A stretch of 64,000 nt of DNA from Pseudomonadota bacterium (GTDB lineage Bacteria > Pseudomonadota > Alphaproteobacteria > Rhodobacterales > Rhodobacteraceae), in assembly GCA_038533575.1 (NCBI GenBank), contig JBCAYL010000004.1:62001-126000 (forward strand), written 5' to 3'. Numbering within the stretch: the first letter of the stretch is position 1; every line of letters starts with the position of its first letter. Below the pieces are notes generated by a model. The model had not been told where the DNA came from and ran no database searches. It was given only the letters and a program-made list of their open reading frames with translations. The position numbers were made by a program, and so were the translations under genes. Below are positions 17,204-26,514 of this stretch, one piece after another.

Positions 17204-17981
17204 AGCGCGGCGGCCTTTTCTGGATATTGGCGGCCACGGCCTCCATCTGGTTCGGCGTCCCGATGAGCGCGCCCTGAAGCTGGGCCTCGAGGGCGAGGGC
17301 CTCGGGCCCGCCGGTCCAGGCCTCCTCGACGAGACGCTTCGAGGCCGCGACCGCGTCGGGCGACCGCGCTGCGATCTCTGCTGCCAGTGCCTCTGCCCGC
17401 GCGCGTGGCGCCTCGCTCAGCTCGGTGACGAGCCCGTGGCGCTCCGCCTCCCGGCCGGACATCACACGCCCCGTCATCATCAGCACCTTGGCCGCGTCGG
17501 CGCGCAGGAGCCGGGGCAGCGTTGCCGTGATCCCCATGTCGGGGACGAGGCCCCATTTCGCCTCCATGATCGAGAGCCGCGTGTCCGGGTGCACGATGCG
17601 AATGTCGGCGCCGAGCGCGAGCTGGAGCCCCGCGCCGAAGCAGAGCCCCTCGACCGCGGCGATCACCGGCACGGGAAGCCGCGTCCAGCAGAGCATGGGA
17701 GCCTGGAAGGCATTGGCCCCCTCCGCGTCCCGCGTGGCCAGCATCTGCGAGAGCTTCGCCGGATCGGCTGCCATCTGCCCCATGACGGCCAAGTCGATCC
17801 CCGCCGAGAAGACGCCGCCCGCGCCCGTGAGGATCACGGCCCGGAGCCCCGGCTGCGCCTCGAGCGCCGCGCAGGTCGACACGAGGGCCTCCAGCAGCTC
17901 GAGGCTCATGGCGTTCTTTTTTTCCGGACGTGACAGCGTGACTGTGGCGATGCCGTCCTCGGTCTCCAGCTTGATCGGCAT
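17196..17981 (-). CDS. Enoyl-CoA hydratase/isomerase family protein (crotonase)
   Basis: 261-aa crotonase-fold enzyme acting on acyl-CoA thioesters. Oxyanion-hole glycines lie in GAGGVFSAGIDLAVMG and CFGAGLQLALGADIRI; the second catalytic region is SIMEAKWGLVPDMG, with one acidic residue, as in several enoyl-CoA hydratase-related isomerases. The start at 17981 shares a TGATG junction with the pseudouridine synthase stop. No other beta-oxidation gene is nearby, so the substrate is unknown. Confidence 0.87.
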   Translation of the reverse strand: MPIKLETEDGIATVTLSRPEKKNAMSLELLEALVSTCAALEAQPGLRAVILTGAGGVFSAGIDLAVMGQMAADPAKLSQMLATRDAEGANAFQAPMLCWTRLPVPVIAAVEGLCFGAGLQLALGADIRIVHPDTRLSIMEAKWGLVPDMGITATLPRLLRADAAKVLMMTGRVMSGREAERHGLVTELSEAPRARAEALAAEIAARSPDAVAASKRLVEEAWTGGPEALALEAQLQGALIGTPNQMEAVAANIQKRPPRFG

Positions 17982-18520
17982 CAGGGGCGCTCCGTCGTCG
18001 TGATCCACTCCCCGGGTTGTAACGCGCCGATCCGCCAGGGCCCAATAGCCACCCGCACCAGACGCAGCGTCGGATGCCCAACCGCTGCCGTCATGCGCCG
18101 CACCTGCCGGTTTTTGCCCTCCCGGATCGTGAGCCGGAGCCAGCTGTCAGGCACGGACTTCCGCACCCGCACGGGCGGGTCGCGGGGCCAAAGCGCGGGG
18201 GGCGCGATTGGATCGGCCTTGGCCGGGCGGGTGGCCCCGTCCTTGAGTGTCACGCCCTTGCGCAGAGCGGCCAGCGCAGCGTCGTCCGGCACCCCCTCCA
18301 CCTGCACGAGGTAGGTCTTGGGAAGCTTGAACTTCGGCGACGCGACGCGCGCCTGCAGCCGCCCGTCATCGGTGAGCACGAGGAGCCCCTCGCTGTCCCG
18401 GTCGAGCCGCCCCGCGGCGTACACGCCCGGCTGGTCGATGAAGCGCGCGAGACCGGGCCAGCGGCCCTCGTCGGTGAACTGGCTCAGCACGTTCATGGGC
18501 TTGTTGAAGAGGACGATCAT
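17981..18520 (-). CDS. rluE: 23S rRNA pseudouridine synthase, RluE-like
   Basis: 179-aa RsuA/RluB/E/F-family enzyme lacking an S4 domain, as in RluE (pseudouridine 2457 of 23S rRNA in E. coli). The catalytic aspartate lies in AAGRLDRDSEGLLVLTDDG, and the C-terminus carries REGKNRQVRRMTAAVGHPT. The start at 18520 (MIVLFNKPMNVLSQF) is the conserved N-terminus; the longer upstream frame is arginine-rich and unlikely. The next gene starts on its stop codon. Confidence 0.9.
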   Translation of the reverse strand: MIVLFNKPMNVLSQFTDEGRWPGLARFIDQPGVYAAGRLDRDSEGLLVLTDDGRLQARVASPKFKLPKTYLVQVEGVPDDAALAALRKGVTLKDGATRPAKADPIAPPALWPRDPPVRVRKSVPDSWLRLTIREGKNRQVRRMTAAVGHPTLRLVRVAIGPWRIGALQPGEWITTTERP

Positions 18521-18620
18521 CGCGTGCTCTCGCTCCCCGGCGCTGCGGTCACGCCGCCTTTCGCGCCCCCGTTCGCGAGGGGCCACGGCGACCCGCTCCC
18601 GTCGGCGCCAGCCTCATCGA

Positions 18621-19259
18621 TCAGCGCGCCTCGACCTGCTCGATCACGCTCACGATCCGCTCCGCGATGGCCCTTGATCCCTTGACCGAGGGGTGAATGC
18701 GGTCCAATGCGTGAAAGCTCCGGTCGCCCGAGGGCACGAGCGTCCGGTTCGACAGGAGCCAAACCCCGTCCATGCCGCGCGCCATGAGCTCCACGCGGCG
18801 CTCCATCTCATCGCCCTCATCCCGGCAATGCTCGATGGGCGAGCCGAAGCCCGGCGAGCGCAGGTAGCCCACATACAGCACGCGCGCGCCATCGTCCCTT
18901 ATGCGGGCCACGAGCTCCGGCAGGATCCCCGCATCGCCCTCGGGCGTGATCACGCGCGACATCCGCTCGCCGCATCCATCGCAGCCGCAGCCGAGCCACA
19001 GATCGTTGCCACCGCCATTGAGCACCACCCAGTCGTGGGCACCGGGCTCGTATTGCCGGCTGATCCCGCGCATCATCGCGCCGGTGAGCGCGTTGTTATC
19101 GACGTCCTCGCCCAATCTGCGCTCCACCCAGTTGGGCACCGCGCGGCCGGTGAGCACGTGGGTGGCCATCATCGAATCGCCCAGAAGCTGGATGCGGGGG
19201 CCGGTTTCCGCAGCAGCCGACCCGGCCCAGAGGGCGGCAAGAAAAATCACAAAACGCAT
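18621..19259 (-). CDS. Secreted SGNH/GDSL-type hydrolase
   Basis: 212 aa. Signal peptide MRFVIFLAALWAGSAAA; the ATG at 19259 has AGGGA seven bases upstream, while the longer frame would need TTG. Block I is QLLGDSMMATHVL with the nucleophile serine, block III is VVLNGGGNDLWLG, and block V is LDRIHPSVKG with the Asp-His pair. Two cysteine pairs (CGCDGCGER) may form disulfides. Likely a periplasmic esterase or acetylhydrolase; substrate unknown. Confidence 0.85.
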   Translation of the reverse strand: MRFVIFLAALWAGSAAAETGPRIQLLGDSMMATHVLTGRAVPNWVERRLGEDVDNNALTGAMMRGISRQYEPGAHDWVVLNGGGNDLWLGCGCDGCGERMSRVITPEGDAGILPELVARIRDDGARVLYVGYLRSPGFGSPIEHCRDEGDEMERRVELMARGMDGVWLLSNRTLVPSGDRSFHALDRIHPSVKGSRAIAERIVSVIEQVEAR

Positions 19260-19327
19260 GTTTCGTCCCTGCAAAACGCCCCGCCCACGTCTGTCTAGCG
19301 TAGGCGCGCCCGCTGTTTAAGACGCAA

Positions 19328-20296
19328 TCACGCGAGGGCGCGCACGGGGCCGTCGAGAAGGGCCATGATGTCACTGAAATACCCGCCGGAGCGTGCCGGG
19401 CGCGTGGGGTCCGAGGTGAGCGCCACAGCGAGGCCCGCGCGGCGGTCCGCGGCGATGATCTGCCCGCCATAGCCGCGCCCCAGGGCCCAGCCCGAGCGGG
19501 AGAGGAACCAGCCGTAGCCATAGCCCAGCCCCGACCAGCGCGAGTGCGTGCGCGGCTCGAGCGAGGCCGCGATCCAGCGCTCGGGGATCACCTCCGCGCC
19601 GCCATGGCGGCCGCCATCGCGCAGGAGCGTGGCGATTTCGAGCATGGCGGTGGGGCGGAGCGCCATCTCGTTGCCGCCGAGGTAGTAGCCCTCCGGCGCG
19701 CGCGTCCAGGGCGGGATCTCGATGCCGAGCGGCCCGCCAAGCCGCTGCCGGGCCTGCGCCAGGAGGGAGCGGCCCGTGGCTTCCGCGAGTGCGGCGCCCA
19801 GCACGTGGGTGGAGCCCGTGGAGTAGAGGAGCGGGCCGCCCGGCGATGCCACGAAGGGGCGCGACAGCGCGTCCCGCACCCAGTTGGGAGAGCTCACCCA
19901 GCCGCCGTAATTCGCCCCCGATGTCCGCTCGAGCCCGGCGCGCAGCGTCACGAGGTCCTCGAGCGTGATCGCGCCCGCCCCCGCCGTTGCTCCGGAGAGA
20001 AGGCCAGGTGCCACTTCCGAGAGCGGCATCGTCACGCTCTCGATTTCGCCGCGGGCGATGGCCGCGCCGAGAAGGAGCGCCACGATGCTCTTGGAGACCG
20101 ACTTGATGTTGGCTGGCCGCGCGAGCCCCGGGCCACGCGGCGCGGCGGCAAAGGCGAGCGTGTCACCGACCCGAACCTGGAGGGAGTGAAGCTGCGGCAG
20201 TTCAGCGATGGCCGCGGACAGGTCCTGCGCCCGGAGCGGGGCAGGGGCCGCGAGGGCGGCGGCGGAACCGGCAAGGAAAGCGCGACGAGAGATCAT
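19328..20296 (-). CDS. Tat-exported serine hydrolase, beta-lactamase/class C-like
   Basis: 322 aa. The N-terminus SRRAFLAGSAAALAAPAPL is a twin-arginine signal. The active-site SxxK is SVSKS at about residue 88, embedded in the family motif IKSVSKSIVALLLG; YGGW and later GYGYGWFLSR, with the HSRW segment, fit class C beta-lactamase/esterase EstB folds. More likely a peptidase or esterase of envelope metabolism than a resistance enzyme. It stands alone between the SGNH hydrolase and rpiB. Confidence 0.82.
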   Translation of the reverse strand: MISRRAFLAGSAAALAAPAPLRAQDLSAAIAELPQLHSLQVRVGDTLAFAAAPRGPGLARPANIKSVSKSIVALLLGAAIARGEIESVTMPLSEVAPGLLSGATAGAGAITLEDLVTLRAGLERTSGANYGGWVSSPNWVRDALSRPFVASPGGPLLYSTGSTHVLGAALAEATGRSLLAQARQRLGGPLGIEIPPWTRAPEGYYLGGNEMALRPTAMLEIATLLRDGGRHGGAEVIPERWIAASLEPRTHSRWSGLGYGYGWFLSRSGWALGRGYGGQIIAADRRAGLAVALTSDPTRPARSGGYFSDIMALLDGPVRALA

Positions 20297-20342
20297 GTGT
20301 CTTAGCTGGGGGTAGGGCCCGACTTGCCAAGGCCCAAGGCGC

Positions 20343-20792
20343 TCACGAGCCCGTGGTCTCGGCCTCGATCATGTCCACTCGGGTGGCGTGGCGCCCACCC
20401 TCGAAGGCAGTGTCAAGAAAGGCATCCACGATCGCGAGCGCGAGCCCTTCGCCCACCACCCGCGCGCCGAGGCTGAGCATGTTGGCATCGTTGTGGGCCC
20501 GGATCATGGCCGCCGAGAACGTGTCGGCGCAGACCCCACACCGGATGCCCGGCACCTTGTTGGCGGCCATCATGATGCCCTGACCGGTGCCGCAGAGGAT
20601 GATCCCGAGATCCGCGCCACCGGAGGCGACGCGCTCCGCCGCTGCCTTGCCGTGCACGGGATAATGCGTGCTCTCGGGCGTTTCGGGCCCGATATCGCGC
20701 ACGTCATAGCCGCGCGCCTCGCAATGCCGCGCCACGGCCTGGCGGAGGTCGATGGCCGCGTGATCGGAGGAAAGTACGATGCGTCGTGTCAT
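20343..20792 (-). CDS. rpiB: Ribose-5-phosphate isomerase B
   Basis: 149-aa RpiB/LacAB-family isomerase interconverting ribulose-5-phosphate and ribose-5-phosphate. LSSDHAAIDLRQAV begins the protein, and GIILCGTGQGIMMAANKVPGI holds the active-site cysteine and phosphate-binding turn; HNDANMLSLGARVVG matches the conserved C-terminal part. It lies downstream of polA on the same strand with a 144-bp gap containing GC-rich hairpins. Confidence 0.95.
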   Translation of the reverse strand: MTRRIVLSSDHAAIDLRQAVARHCEARGYDVRDIGPETPESTHYPVHGKAAAERVASGGADLGIILCGTGQGIMMAANKVPGIRCGVCADTFSAAMIRAHNDANMLSLGARVVGEGLALAIVDAFLDTAFEGGRHATRVDMIEAETTGS

Positions 20793-20838
20793 GGCGCTCC
20801 CCTACCGCCTTCCGCCGTCGGCGCAAGCCCCGATCGGC

Positions 20839-20867
20839 GCGGGGCACGGGCCTTCTTTGTGCCCCGT
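20839..20867 (-). other. GC-rich hairpin between polA and rpiB
   Basis: GGGGCAC / GTGCCCC with an 11-base loop (core 20841-20865), extendable by one or two pairs. There is no U tract on either strand, so termination is uncertain. It may separate the polA and rpiB transcripts. Confidence 0.3.
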
Positions 20868-20936
20868 ACCTCCCCCGGAGGGCCGCCGGAGGCATCCTCG
20901 GCCGGCCCGGGGCGCTGAGGGGCGCGGAGGCTTGGC

Positions 20937-23726
20937 TCAATGCGCCTCGGCCCAGTTCGCGCCCCGCCCGGCATCGACGACCAGCGGCACGTCGATCTTC
21001 ACCGCGGGCATGGCGGCGTTCTCCATCACATCGCGCGCCACACCGATCAGATCGTCCACCGCGCCGTCCTCCACCTCGAAGAGCAGTTCGTCGTGGACCT
21101 GGAGCAGCATCTTCGCGGGCAGCTTTTCGATGGCGTCGGGCATGCGGACCATGGCGCGGCGGATGATGTCTGCGGCCGTGCCCTGGATCGGCGCATTGAT
21201 CGCGGCGCGCTTGGCAAAGCCCGCCGTGGGCCCCTTGGCGTTGATCTCGGGCGTGTGGATGCGGCGGCCGAAAAGCGTCTCGACCCGCATGTGCTCCTTC
21301 GCGAAGGCCGTCGTGTCGGCCATGTACTGCTTGATGCCCGGGAAGCGCTCGAAATAGCGGTCGATGAAGCCCTGGGCCTCGTCCCGCGGAATGCGCAGGT
21401 TCCGCGCGAGGCCGAAGCCCGAGATGCCGTAGATCACCCCGAAATTGATCGCCTTGGCCTGCCTGCGCACCTCCGGCGTCATCTCGTCGAGGGGCACGTC
21501 GAACATCTCGGAGGCCGTCATGGCGTGGATATCGATGCCTTCCTCGAACGCTTTCTTCAGGGCCGGGATATCCGCGATATGGGCGAGGATGCGGAGCTCA
21601 ATCTGGGAATAGTCGAGCGCCACCAGCGTCTTGCCGTCCTCGGCGACGAAGGCCTCGCGGATCCTGCGGCCCTCCTCCGTGCGGATCGGGATGTTCTGCA
21701 GGTTGGGATCGGTGGAAGCGAGCCGCCCGGTATTGGCGCCCGCGATGGAATAGGACGTGTGCACGCGGCCCGTATCGGGGTGGATGTGCTCCTGGAGCGC
21801 GTCGGTGTAGGTCGATTTCAGCTTCGAGAGCTGCCGCCAGTCGAGCACGCGGCCTGGCAGGTCATGTTCGGTGGCGAGGTCCTCGAGGATATCCGCGCCA
21901 GTGGAATACTTCCCGGTCTTGCCCTTCTTGCCACCCGGCAGGCTCATCTTGTCGAAGAGGATTTCGCCCAGCTGCGCGGGGGAGCCCACGTTGAATTTCT
22001 CACCTGCGAGCTCGTGGATCTCGTCCTCGAGCGCGGCCATCTTCTGGCTGAACGCGTTCGACATTCGGCTCAGCGTGTCGCGGTCCACTTTCACGCCCGT
22101 CTGCTCCATCTCCGCCAGCACCGGAACGAGCGGGCGCTCCAGCGTTTCGTAGACGGTTGTGACGCGGCTGCGGTGCAGCTTCGGCTTGAACTCCTGCCAG
22201 AGGCGCAGCGTGACGTCGGCGTCCTCGGCGGCATAGCGCGTGGCCTCCTCGATGGGCACCTGATCGAAGGTCTTCATGTTCTTGCCGGAACCCAGCAGCG
22301 TCTTGATCGGGATCGGCTGGTGCCCGAGGTAGCGCTCGGCGAGCGTGTCCATCCCATGATTGTGGTGTCCGGCATTAAGCACGTAGCTCATCAGCATCGT
22401 GTCATCGATGGGCGCAAGCGCGACGCCGTACTTTGCGAAGATCTTCGCGTCGTACTTCATGTTCTGCCCGATCTTCACGATGGCGGCGTCCTCGAGCATG
22501 GGCTTGAGCGCCTCGAGCGCCGCGTCGAAATCAATCTGCCCCTCGGCCAGCGCGTCGCTGCCAAAGAGATCGTCCCCGCCCTCCTTGTGCGTAAGCGGCA
22601 CGTAACAGGCGCGGCCCGGCTCCACGCAGAGGCAGATGCCCACGAGATCCGCACGCATCTCATTCAAGGCCGTCGTCTCTGTATCCACCGCCACATAGCC
22701 CCGCTCGTAGACCTGCGCGATCCAGGCCTCCAGCGCTTCCAAGTCACGCACGGTCTCGTAGGCGTCGGGGTCGATGGGGACCTGCTCGGCGGGGGTCTCA
22801 TCCTCGGCCGTCGCGGGCTCGGGGATCGTGGGGGCCTCCACGCCCAGCGCCTCGGACATGCGGCGTGAGAGCGTGCGGAACTCCATGCGCGCGAGGAACT
22901 CCATGAGTGCCTCGGCTTCGGGCTCCTTCACCTCGAGACTGTCGATCTCGTAGTCGAGCTCCATGTCGCAATCGAGCTGCACGAGCTTTTTCGAGAGCTC
23001 GATCTGCGCGCGGTGCTCGATCAGCGTCTCGCGGCGCTTGGGCTGCTTGATCTCCTCGGCGCGGTCGAGAAGCTCCTCGAGCGAGCCGAACTCGTTGATG
23101 AGGAGGGCCGCGGTCTTGATCCCGATCCCCGGCGCGCCGGGCACGTTGTCGACGCTATCGCCCGCCAGGGCCTGCACGTCCACGACGCGCTCGGGCCCCA
23201 CGCCGAACTTCTCCTCGACGCCTTCGCGGTCGATGCGCTTGTTCTTCATGGCATCGAGCATCTCGACGCCGCCGCCCACGAGCTGCATGAGGTCCTTGTC
23301 CGACGAAATGATGGTGACACGCCCGCCCGCGTCCCGCGCCTTCACGGCCAGCGTGGCGATGATGTCGTCGGCCTCGTAGCCCTCCTGCTCCAGACAGGCG
23401 ATGTTGAAGGCCACGGTGGCCTCGCGGGTGAGCGGGATCTGCGGGCGCAGGTCCTCGGGCATCTCGTCCCGGTTGGCCTTGTACTGATCGTACATGTCGT
23501 TGCGAAAGGTGTGGGAGCCCTTGTCGAAGACGACGGCGCAATGGGTGGGCGCGTCGGCGCCGGTATTGGCGGCGATGTAGCGGCGCAGCATGTCGCAGAA
23601 GCCCTGCACCGCGCCCACTGGCAGCCCGTCCGATTTCCGGGTGAGCGGGGGCAGCGCGTGGAACGCGCGGAAGATGAAGGCGGAGCCGTCGATCAGATGC
23701 AGGTGGTGGCCTTTGCCGAATGCCAT
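20937..23726 (-). CDS. polA: DNA polymerase I
   Basis: 929 aa with all three domains. The N-terminal 5'-3' exonuclease begins [19 protein letters not shown]. The 3'-5' proofreading site is intact: [10 protein letters not shown] (Exo I), IGQNMKYDA (Exo II), [10 protein letters not shown] (Exo III). Polymerase motifs are [14 protein letters not shown] (A), [19 protein letters not shown] (B) and [12 protein letters not shown] (C). The start at 23726 gives the normal N-terminus; 17 extra upstream codons in the open frame are not conserved-looking. Functions in Okazaki fragment processing and repair. Confidence 0.97.
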   Translation of the reverse strand: MAFGKGHHLHLIDGSAFIFRAFHALPPLTRKSDGLPVGAVQGFCDMLRRYIAANTGADAPTHCAVVFDKGSHTFRNDMYDQYKANRDEMPEDLRPQIPLTREATVAFNIACLEQEGYEADDIIATLAVKARDAGGRVTIISSDKDLMQLVGGGVEMLDAMKNKRIDREGVEEKFGVGPERVVDVQALAGDSVDNVPGAPGIGIKTAALLINEFGSLEELLDRAEEIKQPKRRETLIEHRAQIELSKKLVQLDCDMELDYEIDSLEVKEPEAEALMEFLARMEFRTLSRRMSEALGVEAPTIPEPATAEDETPAEQVPIDPDAYETVRDLEALEAWIAQVYERGYVAVDTETTALNEMRADLVGICLCVEPGRACYVPLTHKEGGDDLFGSDALAEGQIDFDAALEALKPMLEDAAIVKIGQNMKYDAKIFAKYGVALAPIDDTMLMSYVLNAGHHNHGMDTLAERYLGHQPIPIKTLLGSGKNMKTFDQVPIEEATRYAAEDADVTLRLWQEFKPKLHRSRVTTVYETLERPLVPVLAEMEQTGVKVDRDTLSRMSNAFSQKMAALEDEIHELAGEKFNVGSPAQLGEILFDKMSLPGGKKGKTGKYSTGADILEDLATEHDLPGRVLDWRQLSKLKSTYTDALQEHIHPDTGRVHTSYSIAGANTGRLASTDPNLQNIPIRTEEGRRIREAFVAEDGKTLVALDYSQIELRILAHIADIPALKKAFEEGIDIHAMTASEMFDVPLDEMTPEVRRQAKAINFGVIYGISGFGLARNLRIPRDEAQGFIDRYFERFPGIKQYMADTTAFAKEHMRVETLFGRRIHTPEINAKGPTAGFAKRAAINAPIQGTAADIIRRAMVRMPDAIEKLPAKMLLQVHDELLFEVEDGAVDDLIGVARDVMENAAMPAVKIDVPLVVDAGRGANWAEAH

Positions 23727-23895
23727 GGATCGGGTCCCTTCTTCTCGCTTGCGGTGTGTTCTGCCATTGCGGGCCATGGTAGGCCAGCCCCGCCCGTGCT
23801 CAACGTCTCAGCCCGCCTCGGGACGACGCGGGAATTATCGGCCGCGCCGGGCCAGCGTTCACCAGATATTAGCCCCCGCGCGCCAACAAGGCGCC

Positions 23896-24609
23896 ATGTC
23901 CGGCCTTCTTTCCCTGGCGCAGCATGTCGCGCGGCTCAAGGTGCTCGCCCTCGTGGCGGAGTACCGATTCCAGGGCGGGCGCATCGGCTTTTTCGCGATG
24001 CTGGCGGCCCATGGGCGCACGGCAGACGAGCGGGCGCATTACGCGCGCGCCGCCGCCGTGGCCCGGGCGCGGGCCGAGCTCGCCCATGGGGCCATGGTGG
24101 GGCGCGGCCCGGTCGACGGGTTCGAGGACGAGGCGGTGGACTGGTCGCGAGGGCACGTGGCGCGCTCCGATGGGCTCGCGGAGCGCGTGGCGGCCTTCCA
24201 CGGCACGCTCGACGCGGCGCTCGGGCTCTCCGAGGGGGACGTGCCCGGCGCGGTCATCGACTACCTGCTCGATGTCACCGACCGAGCCGGTGCGCTCTTC
24301 GGAGATCGCTACACCGCGCTTCTCCTGCAGATGGAGGCCGACCTCGAGGAGGTGAATGCCGCGCGGGCCGCAAGCTCCGTGGGGGCCGCGCACCAGGCGC
24401 GGGAGGCCATGGCCCGGATCGACGGGATCAGCCGCTCGGTGCGCCTGATCTCGCTCAACGCCGCCGTGGAGGCCGCGCGGGTGGGTGATGCCGGGCGCGG
24501 CTTTTCCGTCATCGCCGCTGAGATCAAATCGCTGGCGGAGGCCATCGCCGATGCCTCCCGCGCGGCGGGGAGCTCCATGGGCGACCTCGAGGGGCTGGCC
24601 CGGGTGTGA
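23896..24609 (+). CDS. Short soluble chemoreceptor-like protein (MCP signalling domain)
   Basis: 237 aa, no transmembrane helix. The N-terminal ~150 residues are alanine- and arginine-rich helices without a recognised sensor fold. Residues about 180-215 match the MCP kinase-contact hairpin ([32 protein letters not shown]), followed by only ~20 residues, so the receptor hairpin is far shorter than in classical chemoreceptors. It could recruit CheA/CheW or act as a regulatory remnant. No che genes are nearby. It is divergent from polA. Confidence 0.75.
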   Translation: MSGLLSLAQHVARLKVLALVAEYRFQGGRIGFFAMLAAHGRTADERAHYARAAAVARARAELAHGAMVGRGPVDGFEDEAVDWSRGHVARSDGLAERVAAFHGTLDAALGLSEGDVPGAVIDYLLDVTDRAGALFGDRYTALLLQMEADLEEVNAARAASSVGAAHQAREAMARIDGISRSVRLISLNAAVEAARVGDAGRGFSVIAAEIKSLAEAIADASRAAGSSMGDLEGLARV

Positions 24610-24713
24610 GCGCCCACGCCGCCTGCGCGGCGGCTGCCTCTAGCGTCCGAGCATCCTGTGTGTGGCTGAGCCCTCCGCTTGCCGAGCCGCCGGGCCGGGG
24701 CTAGATGCGCGCT

Positions 24714-25700
24714 ATGGATAAAGGCCCCCTCACCGCCGCCGACGCCCATCTCTCTCCTGCCGCGGCCGCACCGCGCCACGCGATCGAGATTAAGGGCTTG
24801 CGCAAGACTTATGCCGCCTCCGGGCAGGACCCGGCGAAGGAAGCGCTGAAGGGCGTGGACCTCAAGATCCCGGCGGGATCGGTCTTCGGGCTACTCGGGC
24901 CTAACGGGGCTGGCAAATCCACGCTGATCAACATCCTCGCGGGCCTCGTGACGAAGACCGCGGGCGAAGTGCGGATCTGGGGCTTCGACCAGGACCGCAA
25001 CCCGCGGCAATCACGAGCAGCCATCGGCGTCATGCCCCAGGAGCTCAATCTCGACGCCTTCTTCACCCCGCGCGGCTCGCTCGACGTGCAGGCCGGGCTC
25101 TATGGCGTGCCTCGGCGGGAGCGCCGGACCGAGGAGATCCTCGAGATGGTGGGGCTCTCCGCCAAGGCAGACGCCTATGCGCGCTCGCTCTCGGGCGGGA
25201 TGCGGCGCCGGCTCCTCCTGGGCAAGGCGCTTGTCCACCGGCCCCATATTCTCGTACTCGACGAGCCCACGGCGGGTGTAGACGTGGAACTGCGCCAGAT
25301 GCTCTGGGGCAATATCCGCCGTCTCAACGCCGAAGAGGGCACGACGATCATCCTGACCACGCATTACCTCGAGGAAGCCGAGGAGATGTGCGACGAGATC
25401 GCTATCGTCGGCGACGGCAGCGTGATCGCGCAGGACAGCACAGAGGCCCTGCTCGGGCGGCTCGACACGAAGTCCATGGTGGTGCGGGGGAAAGGCATCT
25501 CCGCCGTGCCCACGCTGCCCTCGGGGGTGCGTGGTGAGGTGAAGGAGGGGGCGCTCCATCTCTCCTGGCAGCGGAGCGCTGTGGAGGTCGCAGACATCTT
25601 CGAGGCGCTGGCCCATGCAGGCATCCGCGCCGCTGATGTAACGACCGAGGAGCCCCATCTCGAGGAAGTCTTCCTGTCACTCACGCGGAAGGGCGACTGA
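24714..25700 (+). CDS. ABC transporter ATP-binding protein (ABC-2 export type)
   Basis: 328-331 aa (ATG at 24705 or 24714). Walker A is LLGPNGAGKST, the signature is SLSGGMRRRLLLGKAL, Walker B is ILVLDEPTAGVD, and the H-loop is LTTHYLEEAEEM. The C-terminal extension of ~100 residues resembles drug or polysaccharide exporter ATPases such as YadG. No ABC-2 permease gene follows; the next gene is on the opposite strand. It must pair with a permease elsewhere. Confidence 0.88.
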   Translation: MDKGPLTAADAHLSPAAAAPRHAIEIKGLRKTYAASGQDPAKEALKGVDLKIPAGSVFGLLGPNGAGKSTLINILAGLVTKTAGEVRIWGFDQDRNPRQSRAAIGVMPQELNLDAFFTPRGSLDVQAGLYGVPRRERRTEEILEMVGLSAKADAYARSLSGGMRRRLLLGKALVHRPHILVLDEPTAGVDVELRQMLWGNIRRLNAEEGTTIILTTHYLEEAEEMCDEIAIVGDGSVIAQDSTEALLGRLDTKSMVVRGKGISAVPTLPSGVRGEVKEGALHLSWQRSAVEVADIFEALAHAGIRAADVTTEEPHLEEVFLSLTRKGD

Positions 25701-25732
25701 GACGATGGGACCTGCGCGGGAGCTGTCCCGCG

Positions 25733-26104
25733 CTAGAGGCTCCAGAGAACGGCGCCTGTTGCCAGCGTCGCGAGGACGAGAAGCGACGTGATCGCCGTGA
25801 AGGAGCGTCGGCCATGGGCGGCGGCGTCCTGCGTGGAGAAGCTCTCGCGGGTCTTGCAGGCCTGCCGCCAGGCGACAACGAAGACGAAGAGCGCGAGCGT
25901 GAGAAAGAGGCTCGCGACGGCCTTGGCGGCCCAGGTGGGCTCCGTGGCCGAGAAGACCGCGCGCAGGCCGAGCGCGACGCCCACCGCGCCGAGGCCGAAC
26001 CCGTTGGAGCTGTTGAAGGTGCGTTCCATGGCGAGAACGGTGCGATCCTCGGCCCAATCGGTGCGCTCCTCGGCGAGGATGGTCTTGTTTTCGCTATCCG
26101 CCAT
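25733..26104 (-). CDS. DUF202 (YidH-like) membrane protein
   Basis: 123 aa. A charged N-terminus rich in acidic and arginine residues (AEERTDWAEDRTVLAMERTF) is the DUF202 signature, followed by three hydrophobic segments (GFGLGAVGVALGLRAVF, AVASLFLTLALFVFVVAW, SFTAITSLLVLATLATGAV). The start at 26104 excludes a proline-rich upstream open frame. The function of the family is unknown; it is an inner-membrane protein. It lies downstream of the SRP RNA gene on the same strand. Confidence 0.85.
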   Translation of the reverse strand: MADSENKTILAEERTDWAEDRTVLAMERTFNSSNGFGLGAVGVALGLRAVFSATEPTWAAKAVASLFLTLALFVFVVAWRQACKTRESFSTQDAAAHGRRSFTAITSLLVLATLATGAVLWSL

Positions 26105-26324
26105 ACCTGGGAAGGTAGGGGCTGGCGCGCTTTTGTCAGCTTGGGGACGCGCGGGCCGTCGGGCGTCCCACCCGCCCACCCCCGCCCGCCGACCCGCGCG
26201 CACGGGGCCTCCACACGGCGCGGCGTCGGGCGGTGTGCGCGTGGCGATGATGGGGGACAGCGGTGCTCTGCTCCTGCCCAAAGGTGTCGGACTGGACGCT
26301 CTTGGTCATGGGGAGTGGCTGGGT

Positions 26325-26417
26325 GAGAGATTGGACACGACCCGTACGGGGCTCGTTACGGCTGCTTCCTTCCGGACCTGACCGGGTTGGCGAGGCGCAC
26401 GCCCGCACCAACCTCTC
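26325..26417 (-). ncRNA. ffs: Signal recognition particle RNA (4.5S type)
   Basis: The minus strand carries GGTCAGGTCCGGAAGGAAGC followed by AGCC, the universal SRP RNA tip with its GGAA tetraloop and Ffh-binding internal loops. The ends close as GAGAGGTTGG with CCAATCTCTC (one G-U), giving a core of about 93 nt. This is the compact bacterial SRP RNA, which with Ffh targets membrane proteins to FtsY. Exact transcript ends may be several bases longer. It is antisense to nothing and divergent from nudC. Confidence 0.93.
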
Positions 26418-26514
26418 GAGCGGTGATGTAATCGCCTCCCCTTTGGGATGCAAGGCGCTGGGCACGGGGGGACGGGCGCGCTAGGTGGCCGCGAACGACG
26501 CGAAGGAGACAGTC

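Noticed and set aside
19328-20296. Antibiotic-resistance beta-lactamase
   Set aside because: SxxK is present, but the protein resembles Tat-exported esterase/peptidase members of the fold, with nothing pointing to a resistance enzyme.
20940-22868. 642-codon plus-strand open frame opposite polA
   Set aside because: Antisense shadow of a fully conserved polA with all motifs; composition of the predicted protein is histidine/arginine-rich as expected for a shadow in GC-rich DNA.
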